22,536 nt of DNA from Cyclostephanos tholiformis (GCA_036939975.1 JALLPB010000129.1:1-22536), one strand, 5' to 3'; numbered from the stretch's first letter, positions 1-9,800 are shown. Program-made: numbers and translations. Notes: generated from the letters alone by a model not told the origin.

Positions 1-694
1 CAACGACTACTTCGTACGAGACTCCTGCTCCGTTGTGCTTGTGAGAGTACCACTTACTGTTTGGATCCGTCCTAAACTCATTCGTTTTAAAATGAACACA
101 GTCAACAGTACCCAAGTATATTCTCTCCGAATCAAAAGGACCAAATTTGATCTTCTTTGCTTTCAAGCGCTGAAGTCTTGTGGAAATGTGTTTGACCATA
201 TCTCTACAAAACTCCTCACAGAATCCCCACCTTCCTGACATGACATGCTCAGTTTCATACAACTTGAGCCAACACAATGTCATCATGAGGTGACTGAGTA
301 AAGTATCTCTCTTGCCATTTTTCATGTCAGCAATAATATCAATGATAGCCTCCGGACTAATGCCAAAGTGAGACCTGAAACGCTGCACATTGAGTTTATC
401 TTGCACGTTTTGTCTCTTTGCTCCAAAGCCAACCATTTCTAGTCCAAATGACATGACTGACTTTGCATTGATTTCGTAGCTCAGTTTGATATTGGAAAAA
501 CCCAATACGTCAGTCTCAGCAGTGTTGGATTTCGTGTTCTTACTACATTTGGTTGATTGTTGAGCTGACGTTACGGCTCGGCGCAGGATCAGTTTCTGCT
601 TTAGCTCGGTGATTTCCTGGGCTTGCTCAAGAATCACTTTGTCCCTGCGCCTCAACAATTCCTTGAGTCGATTGATTTCTTTGTCGTTTGACAT
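1..694 (-). CDS. PIF/Harbinger-like DDE transposase, 5' part (runs off window)
   Basis: The frame is open from an ATG at 694 down to base 1 (231 codons); a TAG four codons upstream of the ATG supports this start. Residues 1-39 are charged and heptad-like (KEINRLKELLRRRDK), probably a coiled coil. Residues about 95-175 form a helical domain (RFRSHFGISPEAIIDII) like the one before the catalytic core in PIF/Harbinger (DDE_Tnp_4) proteins. The segment LGTVDCVHFKT then carries the presumed first catalytic Asp (D198) and is followed by KWYSHKHNGAGVSYEV, matching the usual post-D1 'K.YS.K..G.G..YE' pattern. The second Asp and the Glu would lie beyond the left edge. It would cut and rejoin DNA in the nucleus to move its element. 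The visible part has no stop or frameshift, so it may be a recent copy. A domesticated derivative is the alternative. Confidence 0.72.
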   Translation of the reverse strand, partial: MSNDKEINRLKELLRRRDKVILEQAQEITELKQKLILRRAVTSAQQSTKCSKNTKSNTAETDVLGFSNIKLSYEINAKSVMSFGLEMVGFGAKRQNVQDKLNVQRFRSHFGISPEAIIDIIADMKNGKRDTLLSHLMMTLCWLKLYETEHVMSGRWGFCEEFCRDMVKHISTRLQRLKAKKIKFGPFDSERIYLGTVDCVHFKTNEFRTDPNSKWYSHKHNGAGVSYEVVV

Positions 695-931
695 GGCAGA
701 GGTGCGCTAGAGGAGGCGGACAGTGGCGGACACAACAAGAATAAGAATGGTAGCGCTGCGGCGGCAGTGCGCCACGACTGGTAGTAACGGCTCATGGACC
801 AGTCGTTGATGACAACGTCTTCGGCCGCAGCATGAGCCATTTCTTCACGAGCCATTCAAGTCTTGGCCATTTCCTGCATTGCATCTTGGATACTACCATC
901 GCCACCACCATCACCAAGCAACTCCATAAAA

Positions 932-2396
932 ATGCAGGTGGAACTCCCACAAAACATCAAAAGTGAGTGCCTTTACTACATCAAGCATCTTGCAGATCAA
1001 TTCACATTTTGTGAGGTCCTCGCATTTTGCAGTGAGGATAATAAACAACTGTTCAGGGGACAGGAAGGATCAAGTCACCCTCTTCCCTATCTCATCACCC
1101 GCTACATTGAGAACATCAAGGGTTCTCCCCGAGCATACAAAGAAGAGCTTTGCGAAGTCTCTCCTCATCAAGCTCCAGTGATTGCAGCTACCCATCAATA
1201 TCTTCAAAAGCGTTTTCCTGAGCGTTTTGCCACCAGCATATCTTCATCTGATTCATCCCCTCCCATTGACTCACCATCATTGTCATCATCATCATCATTC
1301 AATGGTGCAACACCTGCAAGGGATTGCACGACTGCCAGGTGCTCATCATCTGACAAGACTGCCGCCCTCTCTGTAGGTTTTGCTCAGCTTTCTGCTGCTC
1401 GTCACAACAAACGATCTCCTCCTCACAAACCTGCCACCAACAAAGTATTGGTGTAAGTTTGTTTGTTCATTTGTTCATTTGTTCATTCGTTTGTTCATTC
1501 GTTTATTCGTTTCTTCTCACTCATTTCATTCCGTTTGTTCGTTTGCTGATCTGCAGGACTGACAAAGGGATTGATCCTGGTACAAATCATTTGGAACTTT
1601 TCAACAGGGCACTCAAACTCTTCAATGTTGTTGCACTGAGTGATACCAAGCCACACACATTGCCCCCTGGCTTCACCTTTTTCAGGGTGCAACAGTCTCA
1701 GGTTAAGGCGAGCAACATGCGAGTTGACAAGTATGTGCTACTTCTTCAAGTTTCCAACCCAGATGCCCTCGAAAGAACATCTGCTCGTCTTTCAGATGAC
1801 AAACGTTTGGTCATCATTTCAATGGCCGACCCAGACAAGTTTGTCCACAACCATTGCAAGGCCATTGCAAGTCAGCTTGCAAGGATGTTGACGTGGACGT
1901 CGGCGGCGGCGGAGGCAGCGGCAATGGCACCTGAGATCCAGGTTGCAGAAAACTACATTTCTTCAATGTCTGCATCATACTCCAGTGCTGTTGATTATCT
2001 TACTGTTGACAGTGACATCAACCTGGCCATGCGGAAGGTGTACTGTGTCCTCCCACCAGGCGTACTGGGCTCAAATGAGTACTTCAATCATGATGGTGAG
2101 TTAGTCGTCTGTTTGCACCTTCTCAACCATAGCATGCTCACCACCTTTCAGACGTAATCCAGAATGATGACTGTCAGCTTCAGGTGTATAGGGTTGTCAT
2201 TACGGATCCAGTTGATCTCAATGAGGTTAGTGAGAATGGAATGGTATTTGAGGAATTCGATGACCTGAAAAAAGGTCGGGACGGTAAGTTTTTGAGCATC
2301 AAAGCCAATATGTTTACGAGCAGAGCAGAAGTCGAAGAAGGCCCCTCAAATTATTGTCTCAATCAATTTGGTGATATGTGTGGTGACCAAGAGTAG
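932..2396 (+). CDS. Unknown protein, at least three exons, divergent from the transposase
   Basis: I do not recognise this protein. The ATG at 932 is the first in frame. Exons 932-1452, 1557-2095 and 2152-2283 join in phase across GT-AG introns 1453-1556 and 2096-2151, which supports a real gene. The 3' end is ambiguous. Reading through the GTAAG at 2284 ends at TAG 2394-2396; splicing 2284-2557 would instead give a short tail ending at 2586. The N-terminus is Cys/His-containing and helical (CLYYIKHLADQFTFCEVLAF). It is followed by a long Ser/Pro/Thr linker, then a globular half with alternating strands and helices (KYVLLLQVSNPDALERT, RLVIISMADPDKF), an Ala-rich insert (about 1899-1925) and an acidic end (FEEFDDLKKGRD). 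It starts 237 bp from the transposase start, head to head. It could be an accessory ORF of the same element or an unrelated host gene. Confidence 0.6.
1453..1556 (+). repeat. Intron made largely of tandem TTTGTTCA-type repeats
   Basis: The 104-nt intron begins GTAAGT and ends CTGCAG. Its first two thirds are near-tandem copies of TTTGTTCATT / TTCGTTTGTTCATT. This gives a T-rich tract where a polypyrimidine signal is expected. The flanking frames join exactly. Confidence 0.75.
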
Positions 2397-2708
2397 GGTT
2401 TGTTTGTTGCCTTTTAAGTGGACATCAAGGGCACTGGGCAGCAGCACAATATCCGTCCAAATGGGATTTGTGCAAAAAATTGGCGAGAGAGAGAGAGTGT
2501 TTGCAATGAGGCATTGCGTTCGCAGCGACAAGTCCAAATCGCCTTGTGGCCCTGCAGTTGCCAATGAGACCCGTTCCAACTCATAAATCTGCATACTTGG
2601 GTGTAAGGCTCGGCTCGGCTGTTGGGTGAAGAATGGGGCAGATGACACCAGCATTTCATATTAGTATATTAGTTTACATTGTCTACTACTAGTACTATCT
2701 ACTACTTT
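2397..2708. other. Intergenic stretch, no gene recognised
   Basis: This holds a short GAGAGAGAGAG run near 2487-2497 and an AT-rich tract with TACTA-type repeats (about 2659-2705). Short frames exist on both strands, but none resembles a protein or joins to a neighbour, apart from the alternative last exon of the preceding gene at 2558-2586. Confidence 0.4.
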
Positions 2709-3250
2709 CTACTCTTTCTCATCTCTGCTGCTTCCTTCAAATGACTTTGTGACCCAAGAGGTTTGCTCCCGTTGCTTCCGCTTCTCAGCAAGTACTCTTA
2801 CGCAGAATATGTCTTGAGGAAAGTCTTGGTATGACCGTCATGTCATCCATAATTGGCTTGGGAGCATTGTATCTACAATCTTATTGTAGACATCATCCTC
2901 AAGAAGTTGTTTTGCTGGATGACCATTCCAGTGAGGATATCCTCGTTTCGTGTGGGATGATCGAGGATAATACTTCATGTGCTGCGAAACAGCCCGGTCA
3001 TCAAAGTCAACCTGCACTCTCAGTCCATCTACTTTCTTCTTGAGATTTTTGAAGTTGTTGGTGAAGTTCTTCAATGGGTAGACACTAAAACGGGCATCCA
3101 AAGAATGGATGTCCTTGATGCTCATACTGTGGTAGGGGGAGCTTATATCCCATAACTCCTTCCGGAGAAACTTTTTCCATCGCTATTCTTCCACTCAACT
3201 ATGCTTTCTTGAGCGGAGCTCTTTGCCACCGCTCCCATCTTTTGCGACAT
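2709..3250 (-). pseudogene. Broken copy of a repeat-module family (W-x-x-S ... LL-x-x-D units)
   Basis: On the minus strand an ATG at 3250 starts MSQKMGAVAKSSAQES, then VEWKNSDGK. The frame dies at a TAA, but a one-base shift in the AAAAA run near 3180 restores KKFLRKELWDISSPYHSMS and then a long basic, helical stretch. A second module follows (YPHWNGHPAKQLLEDDVYNK). The frame meets an in-frame TGA at 2838-2840 and is then readable as RSYQDFPQDIF to a TAG at 2709-2711. The two modules (W-x-N-S-x-x-K-x-L and W-N-x-H-x-A-K-x-L-L) look like an internal duplication. From memory this resembles a multicopy diatom family of unknown function, which I could not check. One frameshift plus one nonsense codon suggest a pseudogene; a sequencing slip in the A-run could explain only the first. 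Confidence 0.6.
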
Positions 3251-3391
3251 GATGGCGGCTAAGAACAATGATGTCGGGCTCTTGTAAGGCTTGCAATGGT
3301 TGCCGTTGCACACCCCCGTCTGTATTCTGCCTGTCACTTTCTGTCACAGCATCAACAGATCGATGGCCAGCAAAAGTTGAGCCTGCGTATG

Positions 3392-3490
3392 GTCGGCTTT
3401 CTGTTGTCCGCCCCCTACCTTGGCAGTCGGGTAGCTTGATATTTAGTCGAGCTCCTTCCTCTTTTTCAGGCCGGATGGCAGAAAGCCGAC
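3392..3490. repeat. Inverted repeat, 12-bp perfect arms
   Basis: GTCGGCTTTCTG at 3392-3403 is the exact reverse complement of CAGAAAGCCGAC at 3479-3490. The pairing continues imperfectly inward (TCCG with CGGA after a 3-nt mismatch). The 75-nt interior could fold back. It may be a miniature element or a chance hairpin. Confidence 0.6.
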
Positions 3491-3693
3491 AGGGTTCTAC
3501 GTTGCGGCACGACGTCGAACCTACTGAAATCGGACGGCGTAGAGCGCTAGCTTTGACAAATCTGATTTTGGTTGTTCGATGTGCCTCTCATCTTCTTTTG
3601 AGCGTACTTTTTGCATACATACGTCAAAGGGTTAGAGGGGAACAACACATTTTGAGGGGGGAAGCCCACTCGTACCAAGATAATGTGTTGTGA

Positions 3694-3757
3694 GATTGCA
3701 TGCGACATCGCATTTGTGGCAAGCGATCTCATGCGATCGCATGTGATCACTGCAATC
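3694..3757. repeat. Nested palindromes of GCGATC/ATGCGA motifs
   Basis: GATTGCA (3694-3700) and TGCAATC (3751-3757) form outer arms. Inside lie a perfect 14-nt palindrome CATGCGATCGCATG (3730-3743) and GTGATCAC (3743-3750), plus further GCGAT/ATCGC copies. The function is unknown. Confidence 0.65.
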
Positions 3758-3934
3758 GCAAACCTGAAAAACTCTATTAGATACGACTGTCTGAATGTCC
3801 AAAAAATAAGAGTTTCCCGCCCGGCGAGACTAAAAATGTGTTTCTTCATGACAGTCGCAAGCGGATTTTTTGTAGAAATGATTTTAGTTATTTTCGCACA
3901 AAAAAGAAATGAGAAGGGGGACTGAAAAAGACAG

Positions 3935-5175
3935 TCTGAGGTGTTTCTTCAAGCCATGGACGAAATCCAAAACATCATGACGAACAGAAGATTCTTGCAC
4001 CCTCTTTGAGAAAAATACGTGCAGCGTCTTCTTGCGACATTGCCACCCGAGCTCGACATGCTCTACCTTGTGAATTCAGGATCTGAAGCTAACGATCTAG
4101 CGTTGAGGATGGCAAAGCAGTACTCGACATGGCCTAATCCTGATCATGTTATCTATGTCAACTCGGCATATCATGGACATTTTCAACCAGTCGTAGACGT
4201 GTCGCCGTACAAGTGGTGGCAGTGAACAGATGGCAATGCCAAGCGCTATCACAAAGAACACGTTCACGTCATGTCAGTCCCTGATACATATTGTGGTCCA
4301 TACAAAACCGGTGCGGAATATGCTAGTGAAATCCGACAAGTTCTCGAATATACCGGTGGCGTGGGGGCCTTCATTCACGAGAGTATATTAGGATGCGGCG
4401 GACAGATAATGATGCCGGACGGATACCTCCCGGCCGCATACGATCTCGTTCATTCATCTGGTGGGTGTGTCACTGCCGATGAGGTTCAGACCGGATTTGG
4501 ACATGGAGGTACCTCCTTCTGGCAGTTTCAGTATTACGGTGTCACGCCCGACATCGTCACTATGGGAAAGCCGATGGGAAACGGTTTCCATATAGGTGCA
4601 GTTGCTTGGTGAGTGTTGATGGGTTTGACTTCCCCACTGTCACATCTGAGTTACTTTAGCTGCTGCTGATCCCTCTTCACACAATTTCATCTAGCCGTCG
4701 CGAGGTTGCTAATCGCTTCGCCTCATCGGGCATTGAGTACTTCAACACTTACGGTGGCAACTCCGTAGCATATACCGTGGGCAATGCCGTCCTAGACGCC
4801 ATCGAGCAGGACGGTCTACAAGAAAATGAGAGAGTCGTCGGTGAGTACCTGTCGAAGAGAATGTGCAGTTTGAAGGAACTGCCATCTGTTGGAGATTGGA
4901 TAGGTGACGTTCGGGGACATGGGCTCTTCCAAGGTATTGAAATTGTCAAGAAGAGGACTGATTTGATTGAAAAAGCAATCATCCCACACGAGAAGCTGTG
5001 TCGTTACATCGTTGACTTCCTCAAGTACGAGCGAATCATCGTCAGTCGCGACGGTTCCGACGGTAACGTTATCAAAATCAAGCCACCCCTAGTCTTTTCC
5101 AAAGACAACGTAGATACACTAGTGAACGGGATAAGGCAGGTGCTCATCGAGGCAGAGAAGACAGGTCATTTTTAG
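3935..5175 (+). pseudogene. Class-III PLP aminotransferase relic (AGXT2/ETNPPL-like)
   Basis: Fold-type-I, class-III aminotransferase (alanine-glyoxylate / ethanolamine-phosphate phospho-lyase group). Visible motifs are [17 protein letters not shown] (cofactor-phosphate region), SAYHGH, VTADEVQTGFGHGG (the Asp that binds the pyridine nitrogen) and DIVTMGKPMGNG, whose Lys (codon 4568-4570) is the expected Schiff-base residue. The C-terminal domain follows (EYFNTYGGNSVAYTVG, GDVRGHGLFQGIE, IKPPLVFSKDN) and ends at TAG 5173-5175. An intron at 4609-4694 splices in phase. Two in-frame TGA codons interrupt it: 4007-4009 in RRFLHPL-stop-EKY and 4223-4225 in YKWWQ-stop-TDG. The start is missing: coding sense begins after an AG at 3933-3934, leaving about 384 codons of an expected 430-500. 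The kept intron argues against a retrocopy; it looks like a truncated genomic duplicate. Confidence 0.85.
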
Positions 5176-5498
5176 TACACTGATGTTCTGGTGTTGATTC
5201 ATTCGACAGAGATTTTGCGGGTGGTCATATTAGCTAATTCCAGCTCTCGAAATATGGAAGCTGAATGAGCTACTTTATGTATATATCACTCTAAGAAAGA
5301 TATTATCACGCTGACATTTTAGCCGACTACTCGATCCTATCTACCAGCACGTTTTTGAACCTCCTCTCCTTCATCATTGTCCTCGTTTAAAACGATCGGC
5401 TCGATGCCCCCAATTAGAATAGCGTCCCCTCCCCGTCGATGGATTACACTCAGGAGTAAAATTGGGCAGGAATAGGTTCGCGCGCCGTCAAGGATCAA
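5176..5498. other. Convergent 3' intergenic spacer
   Basis: The spacer lies between the 3' ends of the aminotransferase relic and the secreted-protein gene. It is AT-rich at first, then mixed. I see no gene, RNA or clear repeat. Confidence 0.4.
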
Positions 5499-6071
5499 TC
5501 ATCTTTCGTTCGAAGGCGTGTTGTGCACGCGATGCGCGGCGGCGAGTGCGATGGCCAAGGCGGCGGCGGAGTCGATGTCGGGCTTCTCGGCCACCGACGA
5601 GGGCGCGGAGTCATAGTAGTCGTCGAGTACCATCCTAACGCCCCACGCGGGGGCCGTGCCGTGGATCTTACGGACGGAGCGGCGCGCTGTTCGGTCGGTG
5701 GGGTCGTTCTCGGTATTGCGTCGCGGCACGTCAATCTTGTCGAGCCGGCGAAGTCGTCCCCATGTGGTCTTGTTGGTACCACGCACGTTGCCGCGAATGA
5801 CCGACGAGTGCGATGGCCTCGCGAGGAAGCCGGGACTCGCGAGGGATCGATGGCTATGCCTCGATGGGGAAGCCTTCGATGGGGACGCCTTCGATGGGAA
5901 AGCGCTCGCGTCATCGAGGGCCTTGCGGAGCAGGTGGTACGCGCGCAGCGCGGAGGAGGACGATTCATCCTGGTTCTCGTCGCCGGGGGGGCGGGACATG
6001 ACGCCGTGGTCGGTTGCGACGAGGAGTAGGAGGAAGAAGAGGGAGACGAAGGCCTCTATCTCGAGCTTCAT
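5499..6071 (-). CDS. Small secreted protein of unknown function
   Basis: An intact 190-codon frame (ATG at 6071, TGA at 5499-5501). The N-terminus reads MKLEIEAFVSLFFLLLLVA: short charged start and a Leu/Phe hydrophobic core, a credible signal peptide, with possible cleavage near residues 20-26. The mature part has three tandem PSKAS/PSRHS units (residues about 56-70), a basic middle (NKTTWGRLRRLDKID) and a C-terminal segment that becomes Ala-rich (MVLDDYYDSAP, DSAAALAIALAAAHRV). I recognise no domain or cysteine framework. It probably enters the secretory pathway. The opposite strand is also open over much of this GC-rich span, which lowers certainty, but only this strand gives a signal peptide and an ordered protein. 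Confidence 0.55.
   Translation of the reverse strand: MKLEIEAFVSLFFLLLLVATDHGVMSRPPGDENQDESSSSALRAYHLLRKALDDASAFPSKASPSKASPSRHSHRSLASPGFLARPSHSSVIRGNVRGTNKTTWGRLRRLDKIDVPRRNTENDPTDRTARRSVRKIHGTAPAWGVRMVLDDYYDSAPSSVAEKPDIDSAAALAIALAAAHRVHNTPSNER
5861..5905 (-). repeat. Three tandem 15-nt units inside the secreted-protein gene
   Basis: On the plus strand TCGATGGGGAAGCCT, TCGATGGGGACGCCT and TCGATGGGAAAGCGC follow one another. They are in frame and encode the PSKAS-type pentapeptides, so copy-number change would not break the gene. Confidence 0.8.
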
Positions 6072-6807
6072 GATGATGATGGCGGTCGATCGATTTTAGC
6101 ACTGGACCACGGTGCGGGATTTATGAGAATTATGGAGGCAGGCCCCATTGTAGCATGTTGCGGTTGTCGGTCCGTCTTGGTCTTGCTTGATGATGCTAAT
6201 ATCGCAATCCCAATAGGGTTAGGGTTAGGGTTAGGGTTAGAGGGTTAGGGTTAGGGAACCCTAACCGCAGCGCCCAGCTGTAACAATAGGACTTATGAAC
6301 GAAAATTGAAAATCTAAAAAATTTTCAAATACTACCAAAAGTGACGTCGATGACACCCTAAGCTGTACTCATCAATGCCAGTAAGTAAAGGCATCGAGGT
6401 ATTCCTCAAGGAGAATGGAGTGTCGGATAGAGAGAAGTTTGAACTCGAACGCCATCTAGGTAATAGTCGAGATATTATGAAGTGCAAAAGCGGTGGGGGA
6501 TGCATGAGACCAGCCCCGAAGTTAAAAAAATTTGTTGGGCTAGAAAGGCGGGGTAAAAAATATCGCACAAACGTGTAAATATTTACCACAAAGCGATTCG
6601 CGAAAAAAAAAGGGAGATCGATACCTAGTAGTACCAATTAGATATTATTTTTTTCCCACCAATGAGGAATATCTGTGACTCACCTCTCCCACCATCCATG
6701 CTGCCGCTCTAAAACCATCTCTACCGCCGCCCCAAAACGGTCGCCTCGCAGCCGCCGTTGCTCTCACCGAATTCAGAAAAGAGAAGAAGCTCGACTATAT
6801 TTTTCCC
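6072..6807. other. Divergent promoter region between secreted protein and STAND ATPase
   Basis: The 5' ends of both genes face this 736-bp stretch. It holds the telomere-like array at 6214-6266. AT-rich DNA with A and T runs follows (6300-6660), then a C-rich leader directly before the ATPase ATG. A 67-codon frame at 6375-6578 has no recognisable features and is not called. Confidence 0.5.
6214..6266 (+). repeat. Interstitial telomere-like TTAGGG array with terminal inversion
   Basis: A partial unit and three perfect TTAGGG units (6214-6236) are followed by a variant TTAGAGGG and two more TTAGGG units (to 6256). AACCCTAACC in the opposite sense comes directly after (6257-6266). GGTTAGGGTT (6243-6252) and AACCCTAACC (6257-6266) are perfect 10-bp arms around a 4-nt loop. 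Confidence 0.9.
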
Positions 6808-9800
6808 ATGGCGAATGAGGCTACAGCGAATTGCACCCCTCTCCAAGACTGGATCCAAAGGGCAAGATGCTCTCTTTCTGACGAAGACTACACCGCGAGC
6901 GCAATCGTGTTGGCGCTGCAATTGACCAACTATCTCTGCATGCTCGTGGAAAATATAAGCTCACCTGTATCTTCCACGAACGAACCCGTAAATTCATCGT
7001 CGCCGCTGAATAAAACGAAGGCCGATTCCGAGCAGCCTTCTTCACTGCCGCCTGTTAGAATCGAGGATATCACCCCGGAAAATATATTTGCTTCTGATGA
7101 CATGAATGTACACATCAAGCTCGAACAATCTCACCTCATGGACCCCCCGCCGCTCGTGCAGCGCGAAGTCTGCTTCGCATTGGGAAAAATATTTTTTGAG
7201 ATTTTCTCAGGAGGAGTATCGTTTAATGTGTTCATGAATGATTTGGGGTTGATTTCTGATGACAAGGCGAGTTGTGATGATGACGAAGAGGGAATATTAT
7301 TCAGTAATTTTTTGTTTGAGGATTTAGACTTAGATAGTGACAGCGAGGTGCATCGAAAGAAAAGAACATCCTTGCCACGCCCCTCATCAACTATAGGTAC
7401 AAGATCAGCAGAAACATTCACGAAGGCAAAGGTCTATCTCGAGCTGCAAGGATTGCCCCGGTCTATCTGCCATTTCGTTTCCGATCTTCTGCAAGCTGAG
7501 AAATGCATTAGATTCGTCTCGAAGACGGCTCTGTTATCACTTAGCGAAGTTCAACATGACCTGACACAGATGAAAACTCACCCTCATTTGTTTTTACGTG
7601 ACATAGCTGACCCAAGAATGGCGTTGAGGTTTACGTCCTTGTTTGGAGGCGTGGAGAGAGAGATCTATGGTAGAGAACAAATCATGGACAACTTAATGGA
7701 CAAAGCAGCGCGAATTTATTTGCACGCCCTACCCCCTTCAGGAATCTGTGCGAATGGAGGGCCGAGGCAAATTATACGGTCAGATAATTTTCTGTGTGAA
7801 GTGATTCTTATTTCTGGGGTCAGTGGTAGCGGAAAGTCAACACTTTTGAAGAAGATCACGTCATTTCTCGGTGCAAACGATTGGTTTGTACTCACGTGCA
7901 AATTCGATCGTCAAACAGCACCGCTATTGACGTTAGTGCAATCAGTTGACACATTCCTCGCAAGATTTGTCATTTTAGGGACTATGCAAAGAGAGCCGGA
8001 AATCCAGTACGCTTTCGATCGAATCTCTCGGTGCATCATATCCTCTATCGATGGAGAAAGTTTTGCACAACTTTGCGAGCTTCTGCCGAACTTCTGCAAG
8101 CTTTTTCCAATGTCATTTGGTTACATTCATGATAGGAAGATACGGAACGGCATAAATGATGGTTCATCCATAGAGAGTCTTCTATCTCCAGAAGATTTAG
8201 GTACAGGTAGTAATCGGCTGAAGTATTTGTTTCAGCTGATTTTAAAGGCCATATGCAGTGGGGGATATCCTGTGTCCTATGTGTTTGAGGACTTTCAATG
8301 GTCGAATTCCATATCCATGGAGCTTATCCGGGATATGATCCAACTTGACGGGTACAGTTCAACTTTTTCCTCTGAAGAAGATTCATTCAACAGAGGCCTA
8401 CTTGTGCTGGGTAGCTTTCGCAAACATGAATGCGATGAAGAAATGTTGATTAACCAATTGAGGTCAGAGGATCAGATCAGCAGGAGTATCAACTTTACCA
8501 CCATCTACATTGACGTGTTACCAGAGCAAGCAATTCAGACAATGCTGTCCAAAATATTTTGCCTCCCAATACGCTACATACGAGGCCTCGCTCAGATAGC
8601 TGTACAGAAAACTAGAGGTTGCCCTCTTTACATGACTGAGTTTCTCAGATTTATCATTCAGAATAACATGATGTCATATTCTGTCAAGGATCGCCGATGG
8701 ATCTGGGATGAAATAACCATTGACTTGCAAATGATTTCTGAGGGCGTGGTAGAGCTGTTGACAAGAAAGCTGCGGCATCTTCCTCGCAATGTTATTGAAA
8801 CACTTAAAGTTGTCTCATGCATCGGTCAAATTAATGTTACTACGATGAAGCTTCTAGACTTGGGCCAATTCGTGCCTGATATGCTCGAAGCTCTCGAAAC
8901 TGCTGCACAGGAAGGAATAGTGGAAAGAGCTGGACCTATATATGCTTTTACACATGATATGCTACAGGAATCAACTCTTAACCTCATTCCAAAAGATGAG
9001 ATACAACTTCTTCGTAAGAAGATTGGGAAGAGTTTCGTTGCGGTTCCAGATATTGATGTTGCAAATAATGCCGATCTTTGCATCCTTGCAGTGGACCAAA
9101 TAAACATGTGCAAAGACACAGATGGTTTGTTGGATCCCGTGGAACGCGAATTATTTGCCCAACTCAATCTTGCTGCCGGAAAGCATTCAATTGCTGCATC
9201 CAGCTATGAACAAGCTCGGTCTTACTTTGACGCTGGAATTTCGCTGCTCCATTCCAACCCTTGGGGTGAACAATACTCGTTGTGTCTAGAGCTATATGAA
9301 TTGTCAGCTGTTGTTAGTTTTATGGACGGAAAAGTCGAAACCGTGTCAGAAAGGCTAGATTCCATTTTATCAAATGCAAAATCTTTTGATGATACTCTTA
9401 ACCCCCGGGCGTTACGAATTAAGTTTTTAGCGTCGCAAGGACTGTTTGTTGAATCGATAGAGGAAGTTTTTCGAGTTCTATCTAATTATGGGGAGCAGTT
9501 TCCAGGAGATATAACTATATCGCATCTCAAGAGTGAGATCAACGCCACTCAGTTATTGCTGGAAGATATTTCAAAAGATACTATTCTTAACCTGCCACCA
9601 ATGACAGACAAGAGAAAATTGACAACAATGACCTTCATGGTACGTCCTGAAGGATAGATTGCAATATTTTTTCATCGTTATCACCCCTCAATTGCATATT
9701 TATTTTTGATTGAGGGTAGAGTTTATTTCTCTCCATAAGCTTTTATTCGGCACCGATGCTCATGGCTCTGTACTGTTGTCGGATGATCAAGTTTACACTT

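Larger units (their letters stand above)
3251..3934. other. Non-coding stretch with inverted repeats upstream of the aminotransferase relic
   Basis: There are no convincing coding segments; the open frames here lack any recognisable protein character. It contains an inverted repeat (3392-3490) and a palindrome cluster (3694-3757), listed separately. The missing N-terminal exon of the downstream aminotransferase should lie here but cannot be recognised. Confidence 0.5.

Noticed and set aside
652..855. Minus-strand 67-codon frame upstream of the transposase
   Set aside because: It overlaps the transposase start in another frame and has no recognisable character.
4007..4225. In-frame TGA codons as selenocysteine or a variant code
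   Set aside because: TGA terminates intact genes in the window, the first site fits an Arg context, and the gene also lacks its 5' end; decay explains all of it.
5523..6099. Plus-strand frames opposite the small secreted protein
   Set aside because: They arise from GC-rich sequence and show no domain or start context; the minus strand has a signal peptide.
6375..6578. Small plus-strand frame in the divergent promoter region
   Set aside because: It has no homology signal, splice continuity or expected start context; such a length is likely by chance.
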